From contig OY740770.1 of NCBI GenBank assembly GCA_963513935.1, forward strand, positions 86,711,267 to 86,775,266: 64,000 nucleotides of DNA, given 5' to 3'. Positions 1-12,885 of this stretch are shown here, piece after piece (position 1 is the stretch's first letter; the number at the start of each line of letters is the position of its first letter). Origin of the DNA: Aphrophora alni (Eukaryota; Arthropoda; Insecta; Hemiptera; Aphrophoridae). The position numbers were made by a program, and so were the translations under genes. The notes beneath the pieces are model-generated. The model was not told the origin of the DNA. It made no database searches and was given only the letters and a program-made list of their open reading frames with translations.

Positions 1-431
1 AAGAAAGTGATATATTGTTGTCTTAAACATAGAAAATCACGCAGTCGCTCTTATTATTTACTACACAGAAATAAATACACATGACTTAAAACTTATTAAA
101 CACACAGAATTGTTTATTTTTAGTTTTAAGCCACGAAACACCTACATAATTCAGTTTAATCACTAAAAGACATCGCGCTCGGCCTTATTACTTTTTTTAA
201 ACCGAAAACACATAATAAGTAAAACTTATTGTAGTTATAAATACATATATCGTTTCAATCCGAGAAACTCATGGATATATCATTAATACAGAATCGCAAA
301 TGCACATCGACTTATTATTTCTTTAACATAGGAATTTGTATATAGTTTCAAACTCAAAAACGCACAGACATATCAGGATTCAGAATCACAAGAACATAGT
401 AAACGCTTTTAAGATTAAGAAGTACATAAAA

Positions 432-433
<2 letters not shown>
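1..433. other. AT-rich sequence without recognised gene
   Basis: No coding frame or repeat family was recognised here. The stretch is A+T rich with scattered short runs and leads into a TA microsatellite. Confidence 0.5.

Positions 434-471
<38 letters not shown>
434..471. repeat. (TA)n microsatellite
   Basis: Uninterrupted alternating TA for about 38 bases, lying just upstream of the LINE fragment. It may mark the truncation or insertion point of that element. Confidence 0.95.
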
Positions 472-474
<3 letters not shown>

Positions 475-480
475 TGGTCC

Positions 481-1232
481 CCATCAGCAAAATATTATAT
501 TAATATGATAGAGAAGGTCCAGAAAAGATTTTTGCGTGTGTTCTATAAAAAATTTGGATTTAATAACCCACAAAATTGTGTGATAAGGTATAAAGAATTT
601 TTGAGGGTATTGAAGTCAATTCTTTGACAGTTAAGAGTAATCTGTTGAAGTTGTGTTTCTTGAGAGGAGTTATGTGTGGCGTGATTGAGGATCCTGAGAG
701 CCTGAGACAAGTATGCTGGTATGTTCCACCTTGCGGGATAAGAATCAGACGACCACCCTACCAGAAGCGCGTTAGAAACAATGCTCATGCGTCGTCGCCT
801 CTGAACTCGACGATTGCTCTATATAATGTAGTCGCTCATAGGGTGGATGTTTCCTGGGGTTTGTCGATGTTTCGTAGGGAAACTTTGGCTGTATTAAACC
901 AATTTTGGCTGTATTAAACCAACTTTGGTTTTAGATTTGCAAGTTTTGGTGGAAATCAACAATTGTAAAATGTTAGTTTTTATGTTTTTACTTATTTTTT
1001 TAGTATAATATATGGTTTTAAATTAGCATATTTGTAATTGTGTATTGGTTGTTGTACTTTTACTTTTACTTTTACTATAGTTTAGGCAGACTTAGGTATT
1101 TTGTTATATGTGGCACCCCAGTAATTGGGTTTTAACCTGTTGGGGCTGCTTTTGCAACATAATTAATTTTGTAACTTATTTGTTGTAAAAATTGTTGTTG
1201 TTGCAATAAATTTATTCTATTCTATTCTATAT
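481..1232 (+). mobile_element. 5'-truncated LINE (Jockey-like), C-terminal ORF2 and 3' tail
   Basis: Reading + from about 505, the translation begins MIEKVQKRFLR. This matches the block that follows the reverse-transcriptase thumb in many insect LINE ORF2 proteins (I/LERVQRRFLR). After a stop at 627 the frame shifts, and 624-917 continues with blocks typical of the ORF2 tail, such as a leucine-rich LLKLCFLRGV segment, an RRPPYQKR segment and NAHASSPLN. A 3' untranslated region with a short TACTTTT direct repeat follows. The copy ends in AATAAA and a TTCTA tandem tail near 1205-1232, which is the simple-repeat 3' end expected of target-primed retrotransposition. The reverse-transcriptase core and everything 5' are missing. 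It is a dead copy. Assignment to the Jockey clade is an inference from the tail proteins and not from a full domain. Confidence 0.7.
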
Positions 1233-1427
1233 ATTAACAAAATTTGGGTATATCATAGAATTCCTCTACAATAATGTATATGGTACACCTTGTATAGAAG
1301 TTTAAATTACTGAGACCTTAAACAATAACCTCTGAGTCAAGCGATAAGGGTTAGGTTATGTTATACCAATTTAAAATGCTGAAGTAACGACTCCAGTCTA
1401 CTAGATCACGCTTAGTTCATCGCTGCC

Positions 1428-1599
1428 ATGGCTAGAGCTACTTACTTAGTTCTTGTTTTCCTATTAGTAACATCAGTCCAGACACTATATATATCTCAGG
1501 AATTTGATTACATTATCAGAAACAACAGAATATTTAATCATTTTTTTAATTGTCTTACTGATAAAGGGCCTTGCATCGAAGAAGCCAAAGAGCTCAAAA
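1428..1599 (+). CDS. Chemosensory protein A (CSP/OS-D family), exon 1
   Basis: Start ATG at 1428; 57 complete codons plus one base. Residues 1-19 form a hydrophobic signal peptide, as expected for a secreted carrier. The mature N-terminus contains EFDYIIRNN and then CLTDKGPC (Cys42 and Cys49, six residues apart), the first disulfide pair of the CSP fold. The exon stops one base after a lysine codon (AAA-A) at a GTGAGT donor, the position where the family's single conserved intron lies. Joined to the exon at 7831 it gives a 114-residue protein. CSPs are small all-helical soluble proteins that bind hydrophobic ligands such as lipids or semiochemicals in sensillar lymph and other tissues. No TATA-like box is evident upstream, and a LINE ends about 195 bases before the ATG. 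The N-terminus is more divergent than that of the second CSP in this window. Confidence 0.9.
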
Positions 1600-2984
1600 G
1601 TGAGTAGGAAGGATAATTTAGTATACTAATTTAGTGTAAGTTTATTTGTACTTAGCCTATCAGTAATAAAGACAATTTTGTTTTCAATATTTTCTAATAC
1701 TGATAGATGTTTTCAATAATTTGAAATTATTGTCTCCAAACAAGTAAACATTACAAAATTGTATTTGTTTCAAATAATTATCTATTTTAGTTTATCTATA
1801 CACTCATAACTAAAAATACACATGCCTACTAAAAATTAATATTAAGAACTTTTAAGATTTACCACTTAAACATTGTAATTATCTTTGAAAATATTAATTA
1901 ACAAAAAATCTATTGCCACATCAGAACTTTTGTTAAAAAAAACTAGATAACGGTCAAACAATCTCAATCTCTGTTTGAAAGTCATCAATTTCTGTTAATA
2001 AAAAAATCTCATTTATTTGTGTTTTAACTTAGGATAGCCTATTACATACAAAAACCTATCTTAATTAAATATGTTTTTTAGAGTTAACTATACTATAATA
2101 ATGATCCATATATAGATTTAAAGTTAACATTAAAGATGATAAATATATGTTGAAAGATAAGGGTTTCGAAATCCGATTGATTTTTATCGAGTGTGTGTTT
2201 ATCTATAGGATAAACATTTAGAAAGGTGATGATTATCAGGGCTGGAATTGGAACCAATTTTGTAATGAACATTGAAATTACTTTCTTTTTTTCTTAAAGA
2301 AACAGTCAAAAATTTAATTCAAACCTTTAATTTTACATAATATATAGGAAAATAAATATGGGATAAATTGTGTTTCCGATAAATCAAATCATTAGTTCAA
2401 CTAGTTATCAAAAGCTTGACCTATTCATTTTCGACAAATTCCCAATTTTATTTTCCCGATTTCTGGCTGTTGTTTACACACATTTAACATTTAAGTTATG
2501 AAAGGCGGTAAAACCAAATTTATTAATATTGACTTACGGTAATATTAATTAAGGGACGAATAATTTACACCACCTTTTGTGTTGTGGTACTTGTATTATC
2601 TACATGTCCAACAAACATGTTATATTAATTTCTATATAGATACAAAAAAAGGTTGTGAAAAAACACATACAGCAATTTAAGTTGCGTTAAGGATATTTTA
2701 ATGTTTAAAAACATCTGTAATTTACGCTATGAATGCTTGTCAGGCTTTTATGTATACTCGTACACTGAAAATTGCAATACAGAATTGAGTGCGGGGTAGT
2801 GCTTGCATGTCAGCAATAAAATAGTTTACTATACAATAAGGAATTCTTTCAAAAAGATAACAAAAAGTAAATTAAATTTGTTTAGAGAAATCCTTTTAAT
2901 CCATTGGTCTTAAGATCTGTAACGTATTCTCTTGCATCGGTTGTTTATCACATTGTTTCCGACAAACAGCATTACAAAAAAAAT

Positions 2985-3700
2985 TGTGCGAGATGGATGC
3001 CAAAAACGTTGACAGAATAACACAAAAAGAAGCGTTTGGCACTAATTCTTTGTCATTTTTGGAGCGCTCCGATAACAGTGGTGATGAGTTCTTGAATTAT
3101 ATTGTTACCGGTGATGAAACGTGGGAAGCATACTATACTCCAGAGACTAAACGTAAATCCAATGAAGGGCATCACTCAAATTCACCGACGAACCACGAAA
3201 ATTCAAACAAGTACTTTCAACACGGAAAATCATGACCACGGTCTTTTGGGATCAGAAAGGCGTTCTTCTGATTGACTTTCTGCCAAGAGGAATGACCATA
3301 AATGCTGAGAGATATTGCGAAACACTAACCAAGCTTAGGCGCGCTATTCAAAACTGCCGGCGCGGCGGGGACTTCTGTCTAGCGGCGTCGTGCTGCTTTA
3401 TGATAACGCTCGGCCTCACGCTGCACCAATGACCAAGACGCAACTGGCGAACTTTCGATGGGAATTAGTGGACCCCCCCCCCCCTACAGCCCTGAGCTGA
3501 CACCATCAAACTTTCATGTGTTTCCTAAACTCAAAGAATATATTGGTGGAAAGCGATTTGAAAATGATGACGTGTTGAAAGAAACTGTTACTAACTGGTT
3601 AAATGCTCAGGCAGCAGAGTTCTATGATGAGGGGATCCACAAGCTAGTGTCACGACATAACAAATGCTTAGATATTCTTGGTGACTATGTAGAAAAGTAG
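2985..3700 (+). pseudogene. Mariner-family transposase relic (C-terminal half)
   Basis: Homology starts abruptly at about 2985 with ARWMPKTLTE. A frameshift follows near 3030, and then blocks SLSFLER, IVTGDETW (first catalytic Asp), YTPETKR, TVFWDQKGVLLIDFLPRG, YCETL and RRAIQN. After another shift come YDNARPH (second Asp), PPYSPELTPSNFHVF and the C-terminus ending YVEK at 3700. Mariner transposases carry a DD34D triad. Here the third position, normally Asp in the PSD motif, reads Asn (PSN), so the copy is catalytically dead even apart from its frameshifts. A run of 14 C residues at 3472-3485 lies exactly at one frame break. The N-terminal DNA-binding half and the 5' inverted repeat are missing. 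The relic lies inside the CSP-A intron in the same orientation. Confidence 0.92.
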
Positions 3701-3829
3701 AAATATGTTCATACTTAAGTTTTTGATACAATTTATGTTCATAAATAAAATTGCTGTTACTCCACTTAAAAACGGTTCTTACTTAAAAAATGACCCCCGC
3801 TTAATTTATTATTATCATAAAATTAAAAT

Positions 3830-3834
<5 letters not shown>

Positions 3835-3860
<26 letters not shown>
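3835..3860. repeat. (TA)n microsatellite
   Basis: Alternating TA dinucleotides shortly downstream of the mariner relic, within the CSP-A intron. Confidence 0.9.
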
Positions 3861-5229
3861 CATTTTTTATTTAATATTTACACTAATCATTTGATAAATT
3901 CTAGCAATTGATGGTTGGAGAGTTGGTAAAAACTTAAAACTGAAAAAATATAATACATAGCTTGTTACAATATCATCTTCTCTACGACCTAACACTCTGA
4001 ATGGATATAAATATAGTGAGGGGTTTTCTATATTTGGAATGCTTGTGCACTATTAAGCTAGCATTTATAACAACCATTCACAATTCACCAAAATTTGTTT
4101 AACATTGTATATTATTTACTTTTCCTTCTTTTTAGATATTTTCAATGTTTAACCTACAATTTCCAAACTACCATTTTAAAAAGATAGCGGGCATATTAGC
4201 TGAATAGCTGAATTTGATTAAATATATTTTTTTTTAGCCTAAAAACAGATGTCCGAAATTATTGAGTGATCCAAAAAGTGAAAACGACTCAGATATGGTT
4301 AAAATACGTAGAAATACCAAATTTATAAAAAATAAGTTCATCCTTTTTTCCTTAGCGCAGTTCACAGACTCCAAAGATTTTAAATTACAATAACTTTTTT
4401 TTTTATAAAACAAAATTTCAAATTTCAATCAGTGTAAACGTAGATAAATATTTAAACACAATTTCCCCTAATAAATTTATGTATAATGAATTTGTTTTAC
4501 TTTTCAAGAAAATATGCTAATTTCAAACGTTCTTATCAAAACCACTGGTTGGAACTGTTATAACCACTAATTAATACTATTTTGTGTGCATTGTCTAAGA
4601 AACATTAATTAATCATAATAGCTTTGTTTTCTGTTATCTCATAACAATTTGAATAATTAACAGTTTATATTAACAATGATTATCATAAATTTACTTTTAA
4701 TTTAACTATAAATATTTTTATCTTATCTAAAATTTTTAGGATTCAGCACAGACGAAAATGGAGTGTTTATACTTCAACTATTTAGTTCACTATTATTCAA
4801 TTCATTATAAATAAATATATTAAAAATCTGAAAACGGATCATAAAACGACACTACATTTTTCCATATCCGCATTTATAGGTTGATCAAACGTTTCTGTGC
4901 ACTTTATGAATACATTATAGGCAATACACCCAAAGAGTTTAAATCATTTAATAAGATCAAAAAGTGTTGAAACTGTTCTCTCTAGTCTCCAGATACATTC
5001 TACCTAACACACTAAACATGTTCTCAGTGTTTATGTTTAGTATAGCAAAGACCATATCTCGAATATATTGTTATTATGGCCATTTTCATATCATCATTGT
5101 GTGCAGATTGTAAGAATACACTGAGTTTTTTATCGGGCTCTAGAGAGAAAAAAAAATCGGATGTAGAAATATCCGTAGATCTTGAAGATCAAAATAAATG
5201 TTTTTTTAAAATGAGTCTATTAGTAAACG

Positions 5230-6803
5230 TGTAGTCCAAGACATATGTGGTGTATAGCCGTAGTGTCATCCTGCTCAAAGAAGGCCATGACTATATAACT
5301 TTTGTCAAAGATGCAATTACAGGATACATAATATTGTTACAGTAACGTTGGGACTTGTTAGATGCAGGGAAAACAATATACCCAACTACACACCTACGTT
5401 AGATTACAGTCAAATACCAATCTTATGGATCTCCATGAGGTGATTTTGTGTTCAAAAGAGATTTGACTATTAATTACATTGTACACTGACAAATAGAAAT
5501 ATGACTTGTATGCCGTACTCTTTTTGTTGGTAAATAAAGTGTAAAATACAGCCACAGTAATCTACCCACTTAGCACAGTAACCAGGATCATGTAAAGTTG
5601 TAATTGTGTTAAGGAGTAGGTACAGGTTTCTTTTATAACGTATAGAGAATAGAACATGAGAGATCAGCCTCTTACAATAGTTTGCTGCTGGATTTCTCGT
5701 AATTTTAATCATCCAGTCTGAAATATTAAACACTTTCTTCTCTGTCAGTATTCTTCCTGTTGTATCCATTGCTCAACAAAATAAGTTCTCTCTCATTGAG
5801 AACGGCCACTTATAAAGGTATACCTAATGAGTATACTTAGATATGGAGCTCTTGTTTAAGGACACGCTAGGACATCCACATCTGAAGACTGAGAAAAAGT
5901 TTTAAGATAGTGGTTAAACCACCAATATGCACCAAACTTAGAACAATAATCAAAGAGTTGAATGTCCCTTTTCTTAAACAATATATCCAACATTTACGAG
6001 TAGAACTTTACAAGGAGGCACTGTCACATCCCACATGAAAACTAATTTGCTCACTTGACAGATACAAAATAACATCTTAGAAACACAGATGACCGCTGTC
6101 CCTAAGTCATGAGTGACCTCCTGCTGGCTCTCTAATGCCCACCACATCCTTATTACTGTGACTTTTGCCTAATTGTTTTGCCTATGAGATCTGTTTCAGA
6201 AGCGGTAAGTGCAACGTAGATACATGAGACAAGACCTCCAGTAGTCCAGGACAAGGACTACTCCTCAATCGCTTGCTAGTATTTAGTACACTTTTATGTT
6301 GCAGGCGCAGCAATCAGCATGTGGTTGGATACATCATGCCTCTTTTGCATGCTTATTAGGCAGCAAAAGAAGTAGACGCATGCAGGGCAACGCTATATTA
6401 AAATGACAACATAGTATCGTAAGATAATACCATTCTTTACATACACAACACTCCAACCATGGATCCTGCTTGATCTATCGCGAAGTTGTCCCTGCCTGGA
6501 CTCTGTCCTAGCTTGGGATTTGCCTTGCTATTCGCGCGGTACATAAAGTTCTGCTCTTTTTCACTATATCTTCTTGTCACGGCTATGGAAAGAGCTTACC
6601 AGCTTGGTAGATGGAAAACCATTCCTGAATCCGTGTCCTACGCGATAAGAGTACTAACAGGAAGGAAAGTGGTTTTTAATGAGTAAGAATCTCACACTAT
6701 TAGGAAGATCAGATGTCTCAATTTGTCTTTTGAAAATGTTTCACCTCTCCTACGAAATTAAAAAAAAAAAAAAAATAAAATAAAATAAAAAAAAAAAACT
6801 ATT
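5230..6803 (+). other. A-tailed, less AT-rich insert of unknown identity
   Basis: This stretch is visibly richer in G+C than the flanking intron and ends with a long A-rich tail (about 6759-6803: A14, TAAAA units, A12). That organisation suggests a retroposed sequence in + orientation, either a 5'-truncated LINE 3' region or a processed retrocopy. I could not recognise any protein in it. Open frames at 5470-5769 (-) and 6486-6686 (+) have no recognisable motifs. The left boundary is approximate. Confidence 0.3.
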
Positions 6804-7830
6804 AATACTAGGCTGTATTTATCTGAAACAAGTATTTAAAATATTTTTGAGAGTTTTATATACTGCAATCATCAGAGTCATTTTGATCACTCTGCATAAT
6901 TTTGGAGTCATATTAATTGGTAAACATCTTGAACGATATGTTCTACATGAATAAAATTAGCAAGTTTTTTAAAGTTTAATTGCTGAAAAATTGCAAATTT
7001 GTTGCAAAACGTTTCATAAAGTTAAAAAATGAAAAATTTCTATTTAAATTACTTGAGGATGACTGTATTAAGTTCACTTCATTCTCTTTTAACTAACAGC
7101 TGTTTACTGGTAAGGTACTATTTAGGCCTTTTCTGATAATAGTTAAACGTAGAGTAAGTGGTTATTTAGTTTTCAATTATTGAAAAGATAGTGTTTTAAT
7201 GGTGCAGTAATTTCTATATTGCGTTAGGTATCAATTATTCTAGACTTTTTGAGGCACTAGGAACATATTAAGATCATTAGGGTTGAATCACAGACACAAA
7301 CGAAACGAGTGGCGTTTAAATTAAAATCTACAAAAAGCAAATCTACGAAATCCATCACGTTCGAGCTACTGATAGGAGCCATTTAAGAGAGACCATATTT
7401 ATTTCAGATAAACGTAGTAATTTAACAAATAATTTGCATCTTTTCCTGTAATATTCACTAGCATTCTATGGTGTATAGAAAAAAATAATAAAAAATAAAA
7501 AAGAAAACAGAAACCAAGGAATTTTAGAAATATGATACTGAATGGAATTTATCTTTTGTTTCTATTGAGTGTAAAATAATATAATATCTATAAAATTACT
7601 ATCTATGTTTCAAACTTGGTTTGTCTATATTATCAATTAAATAAAAGGTATAGATCAAACAAATCGGTATAAATATTTGTCTTGTTAAAAAATAAAAATT
7701 AACTACACATTAAAATCAAATGAAAGTAACGTTTTGATATATGAAGTGAAATTCAAATAAAATGATATTTCCTTAAAATAAATGTTTTAATAATTTAATG
7801 TAACGGATTTTAATATTTTGTGTTTTTCAG

Positions 7831-8003
7831 TGAAAATTCCAGAAGCACTGAAGACAAGATGTGAACAATGTTCTGAGATGGAGAAGACTATTGCTTACAA
7901 AGTCATAAAGTTTTTAATAAAAGAAAAACGACCATATTTTGATGCACTCGTCGCTAAATACGATCCTCAAGGACTTTACTGGAAGAACCTTGACATAAAA
8001 TAA
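7831..8003 (+). CDS. Chemosensory protein A (CSP/OS-D family), exon 2
   Basis: Acceptor TTTTTCAG precedes 7831. The first two bases (TG) complete the split codon with the last base of exon 1, giving Met. The exon then encodes 56 residues and a TAA at 8001-8003. Sequence PEALKTRCEQC carries the third and fourth family cysteines; counting across the splice gives exactly C-x6-C-x18-C-x2-C. The VIKFLIKEKRPYFDALVAKYDPQG segment (broken by no gap) follows the usual CSP helix 4-6 pattern ending in the conserved KYDP motif. The C-terminal tail is short. The perfect cysteine spacing and phase agreement across a 6.2-kb intron make this exon pairing secure. Confidence 0.93.
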
Positions 8004-8119
8004 CTGGATGGAATTTAATATAGAAGAAGAAAAACAAACTCCAAGATTTTGTTTATAACTGACTTCTGTTTTTTGTTTGTTTTATTTATTTATTTTTTAC
8101 ATAAAAAGAAGAAAAGTTT

Positions 8120-8125
8120 AATAAA
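8120..8125 (+). terminator. Poly(A) signal of chemosensory protein A
   Basis: AATAAA lies 117 bases after the stop codon of exon 2. It is the first canonical signal downstream and the likely 3' end determinant. Confidence 0.6.
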
Positions 8126-9585
8126 TACATATGCTATACCTTTACTGATTTAATATTATCATAAATGATTGATTGATCCCAATATACAGAATATTAAAGA
8201 ATTGCGGTAGGAGTTATAACTGGGTATTAAGCTCAGACCAAGTGGAGGTACAGAGTAAGTTACATAGTGGTTGGCCCTGACAGCCAGGCGGCTTGAAAGG
8301 AGTTGACACCTTGCTTATGGATAACTACAAAATTAATACGTGTCCAACAAATTAGTAATAAGGAAAAAGGTCTAGTATAAACTGGGGGCCAGTATGGAGT
8401 AGACGAGAGAAAGTAAACAATTTGGCATAGATGTGTGTAATTGATTAATAGAGGAGAATATCCTTGGTGTTGATTTATCTGAGTTACTTTCAGAAGAATA
8501 CTTGTGGTATAGTATCAAACAAAAACACAATGATAGTTGGAATTCACGGACAACTTTTAAACAGACTAGAAGACCCGTGAAAGGATACGACGAAGTTATA
8601 TAAAGAGTTGTCATCAGGAGAACAGGAGAGACCTTGGGATGGTTACTGGTCTTTTGATAGAACACTGTTCCTTAAGTAGTTCTCTCAACATAATAGATTA
8701 GAGGGATGACCCGTTTTGAGGTATATATACTGAGAAAGAGTTAACAAATCATATATTGAAGGAATGTTTCTGTTTTTAGCGCATCTGGTTGGAAGTTTTT
8801 GGAGTTGTAGAACTGACAAATAGTGATTTTCAGAGCAAGGACAACCGGAACCTAGTGAGGTTCTTCATGGTCACACTTCGATTGGAGAAGATGTAAGGTC
8901 CCTTTAGCGTGTAGGCATAAAGTGATCATCTAAAATTTAACTGTGCGTGGCTTTATCACAGGAAATAAAAATTGTTGGTATACAATTCATCCTTAAGCAA
9001 GAATCAATGCAATCCAAGTAAAAAATTAAAACTTGAAAATATCTTATAAGTCCTAAACTGTATTTGTTCAGAAACTATATTATTTTACTACTAACTACCC
9101 TTTGTAAAACGTCATAAACAAGCATTTTCAATATATATTGGATATACATAGTACCATTTTCTTTGAAAAGAGTACAGTTTTTGAGTTTATTTTAAAATAG
9201 CAATGGAGAAACGTTTTGTAGATAAAGAAATCATTACAATGTTATAGGTACTAACAAAAAGACTTATAAAGATAAGTATAAATTAAATTAAATACAATGT
9301 TATATAAATAGTCACTTTACATACAGTAAGACATTATTATAAATAAATATAATTATAACATACCAATAAATTCAAAAGACATATTTTTATACAATATTTC
9401 TACAGGTCCAAACATACTTTAACCGAATAAAAATAAATGTCCATTAAGACAGGTAACTCTGCAAACCTTTTTTTAAACTCAAAAATAGATTATACTTTTT
9501 TTTTTTAAATATTATGGGAGTTTGTTGTACACCTCATGCCAGAGTAGTTTACACCTCATTCAAATAGTTTTAATTAATTTCAATT

Positions 9586-9959
9586 ACCTTAATTGGTCTG
9601 TCTGCCTTCCTTCTTTGTCTAGTTCACGCCGGTCGTTTCATCTATAATTATCTTGGGAATTGCATTTTGTAGTTGAATACATTGTTTGTTCGATAAACAG
9701 AAATTCCCATCAAATATTCGGTTTTATCTACCAAACAGATTAGAGGCACATAAAAGTAAGTGGACGGGAAACCATGGTACAGACCGGTAAACCCACAAAC
9801 AAATTAACGAAATTATTTTTAATGCGTGTTTTGTATTAAGAAATTGTATAAATGTATTTAAAATAATTATATATTTCGAAGGTATACATAACTCAATTGC
9901 AAACCACGTGGCCATGGGTGAACAAGACAAAACAGGAAAGCTAACAGACCAATTAAGGT
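9586..9959. mobile_element. MITE-like element with imperfect terminal inverted repeats
   Basis: The left end ACCTTAATTGGTCTGT is mirrored by ACAGACCAATTAAGGT at the right end. The complementarity continues imperfectly for about 45 bases inward (for example CTTTGTCTAGTTCAC against the complement of the sequence at 9920-9935). No coding capacity is seen in the 374-base unit. The superfamily is unknown; the target-site duplication is not clear. Confidence 0.5.
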
Positions 9960-12885
9960 TATACAAATAAATTAATTAAAATCTTCTAGTAGGACGAACA
10001 AAAAAATTAAATAAATAGTTTTAGTCTGCATTTTGTACTGAAGTATTTCCTTCCTCGTGAAATATTCAAGTTGGTGCTGAGTGGCACAACTCTGGTTGTT
10101 TTTAAAGAATAATGAAACGTTTAAATTGTTAAACATTACTAGGCAGTGTTAAAATATTTAATTTCTTAAATACATTCCAACACGTTTGTCTAAATTTGAG
10201 ACTAAAAATGATTCTAATTATTTATTTATTTTATTATTTTATTTTATTTGACGGAAAATTTCGATAGTCTGCATAATTACCCCAGATACTGCATATCGTA
10301 GAGACGTCCACATAATATATCTTCTTTAAAGTGGAATAACTGGAAATATATGAAATGCAAAATAAGGTGCATTAATTTTAGCAGAAAGAGAACGGATACA
10401 CTTTATTCCAGTTCAGGTTTTATTTAATTACCACATCAAGAAACTTTGAAGACTCTGTACTTTCAATAGTTTAGAATACAAGAACAAGGTAATTTGATTT
10501 TTGAATAGCTTAGAACTAATTTAATCAGTTGGGTTTTACTTATATTTAATTGAAGACCATTTACCGAAATCAAATTTTCTACCATAAATTCTCTAAATAA
10601 TGCTACATATTTCTATAAATACCATCAGAATTGTGTAAGAACGTGTAATTACGTGAAAACGAAATAGGGTCTCAAGACAAACATTAAAACCAAATTTTGA
10701 TAAACAATTTGATTGTATCCGGTTTATCCTAATTAGCATAGCCATTATACAAGAGAATCGGAAGTAAAGTGGGAGGTAGAAGATGTTAACCTTGATTAAG
10801 AAGATTTTAATCAAACATTACCATAATAGTAATAATTTAGGAAATCGAAATATTGAATCATCCTTTTCAAGCCAATGTAAACAGTGTCACAATGTTAACA
10901 CATGTAAACAGATTGTTAAACCTGTATAATTTGTTAACAACTTGATAAACTACATATGTGTGAAAACAAATGTTTGAAATTAGTTGACCATAAGTTTATT
11001 AATGACAGTGTATAACACTTTTTACTGTGGCTAGGTACCGACAAACACTGAGTGCCCTTAGTGACGAACGTGAATATAATTAAATCTGGAAGCTGACGAC
11101 CAAAAATCATTGTTCTCAACACAATTCTCAAAATTAATTAGACCTTTACAACACCCTTAGTGATTCCTGTACTTTATATTACAACTGACATTTGGTTTTT
11201 ATTTGCCATAGATTGCAATCAACACGACCTTATATATTATATAACTTCTAGTCAAAATTCAGGTGAAAAATGTTGTTTTACTATAAGATTATGTCGCTAG
11301 CAGCTGGGGTTATAAAGAGTTTTTCGCACTTATCAGGCCAATATTGGGAGGGGCAATTAATTACCTGTTCGAAGCTCGAAACTTATTGCCTGTCGAAACT
11401 TATTGTAGAAAACAATAAAAAAGTAAAAATATATAGGTAGTTGCGAGAATCGCCGTACCGGTGGTGATTGTTACTGCCTGCACGCTTGCATGTTAAAATA
11501 TCCATAACTTTATGTCTCCCTGTTTTAACTATTTTAAAACCCTTTAGAAAACTGTTCGGTACTCTACAGTTTCATGTTGGAATGTTATAAATTTCCCTAA
11601 CTCCCCAAGCTTTTACAAAAGGAACTCCTTCTTTTTAAGTTTTTTACGAATAAAAATAATTTACATAAACTGAGTTACATTATAATCTTTAAATTTACAC
11701 TACTACAATTGAATATAGGTTGAAGTTATTATATTAAATTAAATTATGTACCACCATTAGAGTTTTAAGTAATTTATGAAATGTAATCAGTTTTCAGTCA
11801 ACAGTAATGATAAAAAAAAATAAAAAATTTCTTTGACAAATATAATAATTATAATAGAATAGAATTATAAATGCTATAGATAAACTTTTTTAAACAAGCT
11901 ACAACAAAAAATAATTAGATAATAGTGATATTTATATTACGAAAACCAAGACATACTTTCAAACATTCTAAAACAGTAACATTATAAATTATTATAATAG
12001 TGATAATGATAAAAAACCGATACAATAGTCTATAAAAACGCAATCTAGACAATCAAATAACAATGCAATAATAATTATTTGTCTTCAAAATTTTAATATT
12101 GTATTTAACTTGTAAATACTTGGAATTTATAACAGTTTTCACGAAATTTGGCCTCAAATGTTTAAATGCAAAAGTTCTGTTGTTGAATGTAAATTATTAA
12201 TTATTAGTGTAAATCTGTTGTTAATAATTACTTGCAGCGCAAGTCAAAAACCTATGGTGAAAGAAATTTATTTTAATTATAAAAAATCTGTACAAAATTC
12301 ATTTCGTTCGTAAACGTTATCGAAACTTCACTAGTGAAACTTTTTATAATCACCAAGCTCTTATTTTAGTTTCAAAATAAAAAATAGCATATAAAATGTC
12401 TATTTCATGATTTCATTTATCATCAACATGTCGTGTTTGGTGTCATATTCTTTAAATGTAACAAAAATTTCAAATATGCCATTTAAATTTGTTAAATTTT
12501 GTGATTTACTGGACGCCCCAGTGTATGAAGCGGCCCATACAGGGCGAGTTTGGCTCGCGAGCTTGGCTTGGCTCGCGCCTATACATTATATTAGTGGAAT
12601 CGCAACTTAATGTAATCAGCACACAATTAATTAAATAATCTATTTTTTAGTGAGATCTATTTCAATTAATTATTAAACATATAAAACATTGAATTTAAAA
12701 AAAACTATATTTTAAAACGCTTTCTCCTCATTAATTTATTTCTTCTCAGTTCAGTAGGATATAGGGTCGAATGTTAGAGACTACGAACATCCAATGAAGG
12801 AAGAAAGAAAATACAATAGTCCTGTCCATCGCTTACTCATAAATATAAAATAATTAATACAATTATTACAGTATTAACTTTATTT

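Larger units (their letters stand above)
1600..7830 (+). other. Intron of chemosensory protein A
   Basis: A 6.2-kb phase-1 intron running from GTGAGT at 1600 to TTTTTCAG at 7823-7830. It contains a mariner relic (2985-3700), a TA microsatellite (3835-3860) and a less A+T-rich stretch that ends in an A-rich tail (about 5230-6803). The remainder (1600-2980, 3860-5230, 6803-7830) is A+T-rich sequence in which I see no gene. Confidence 0.85.

Noticed and set aside
12507..12600. Local GC-rich patch with GGCTCGCGAGC palindrome
   Set aside because: It is too short to assign. No repeat partner, promoter context or gene nearby.
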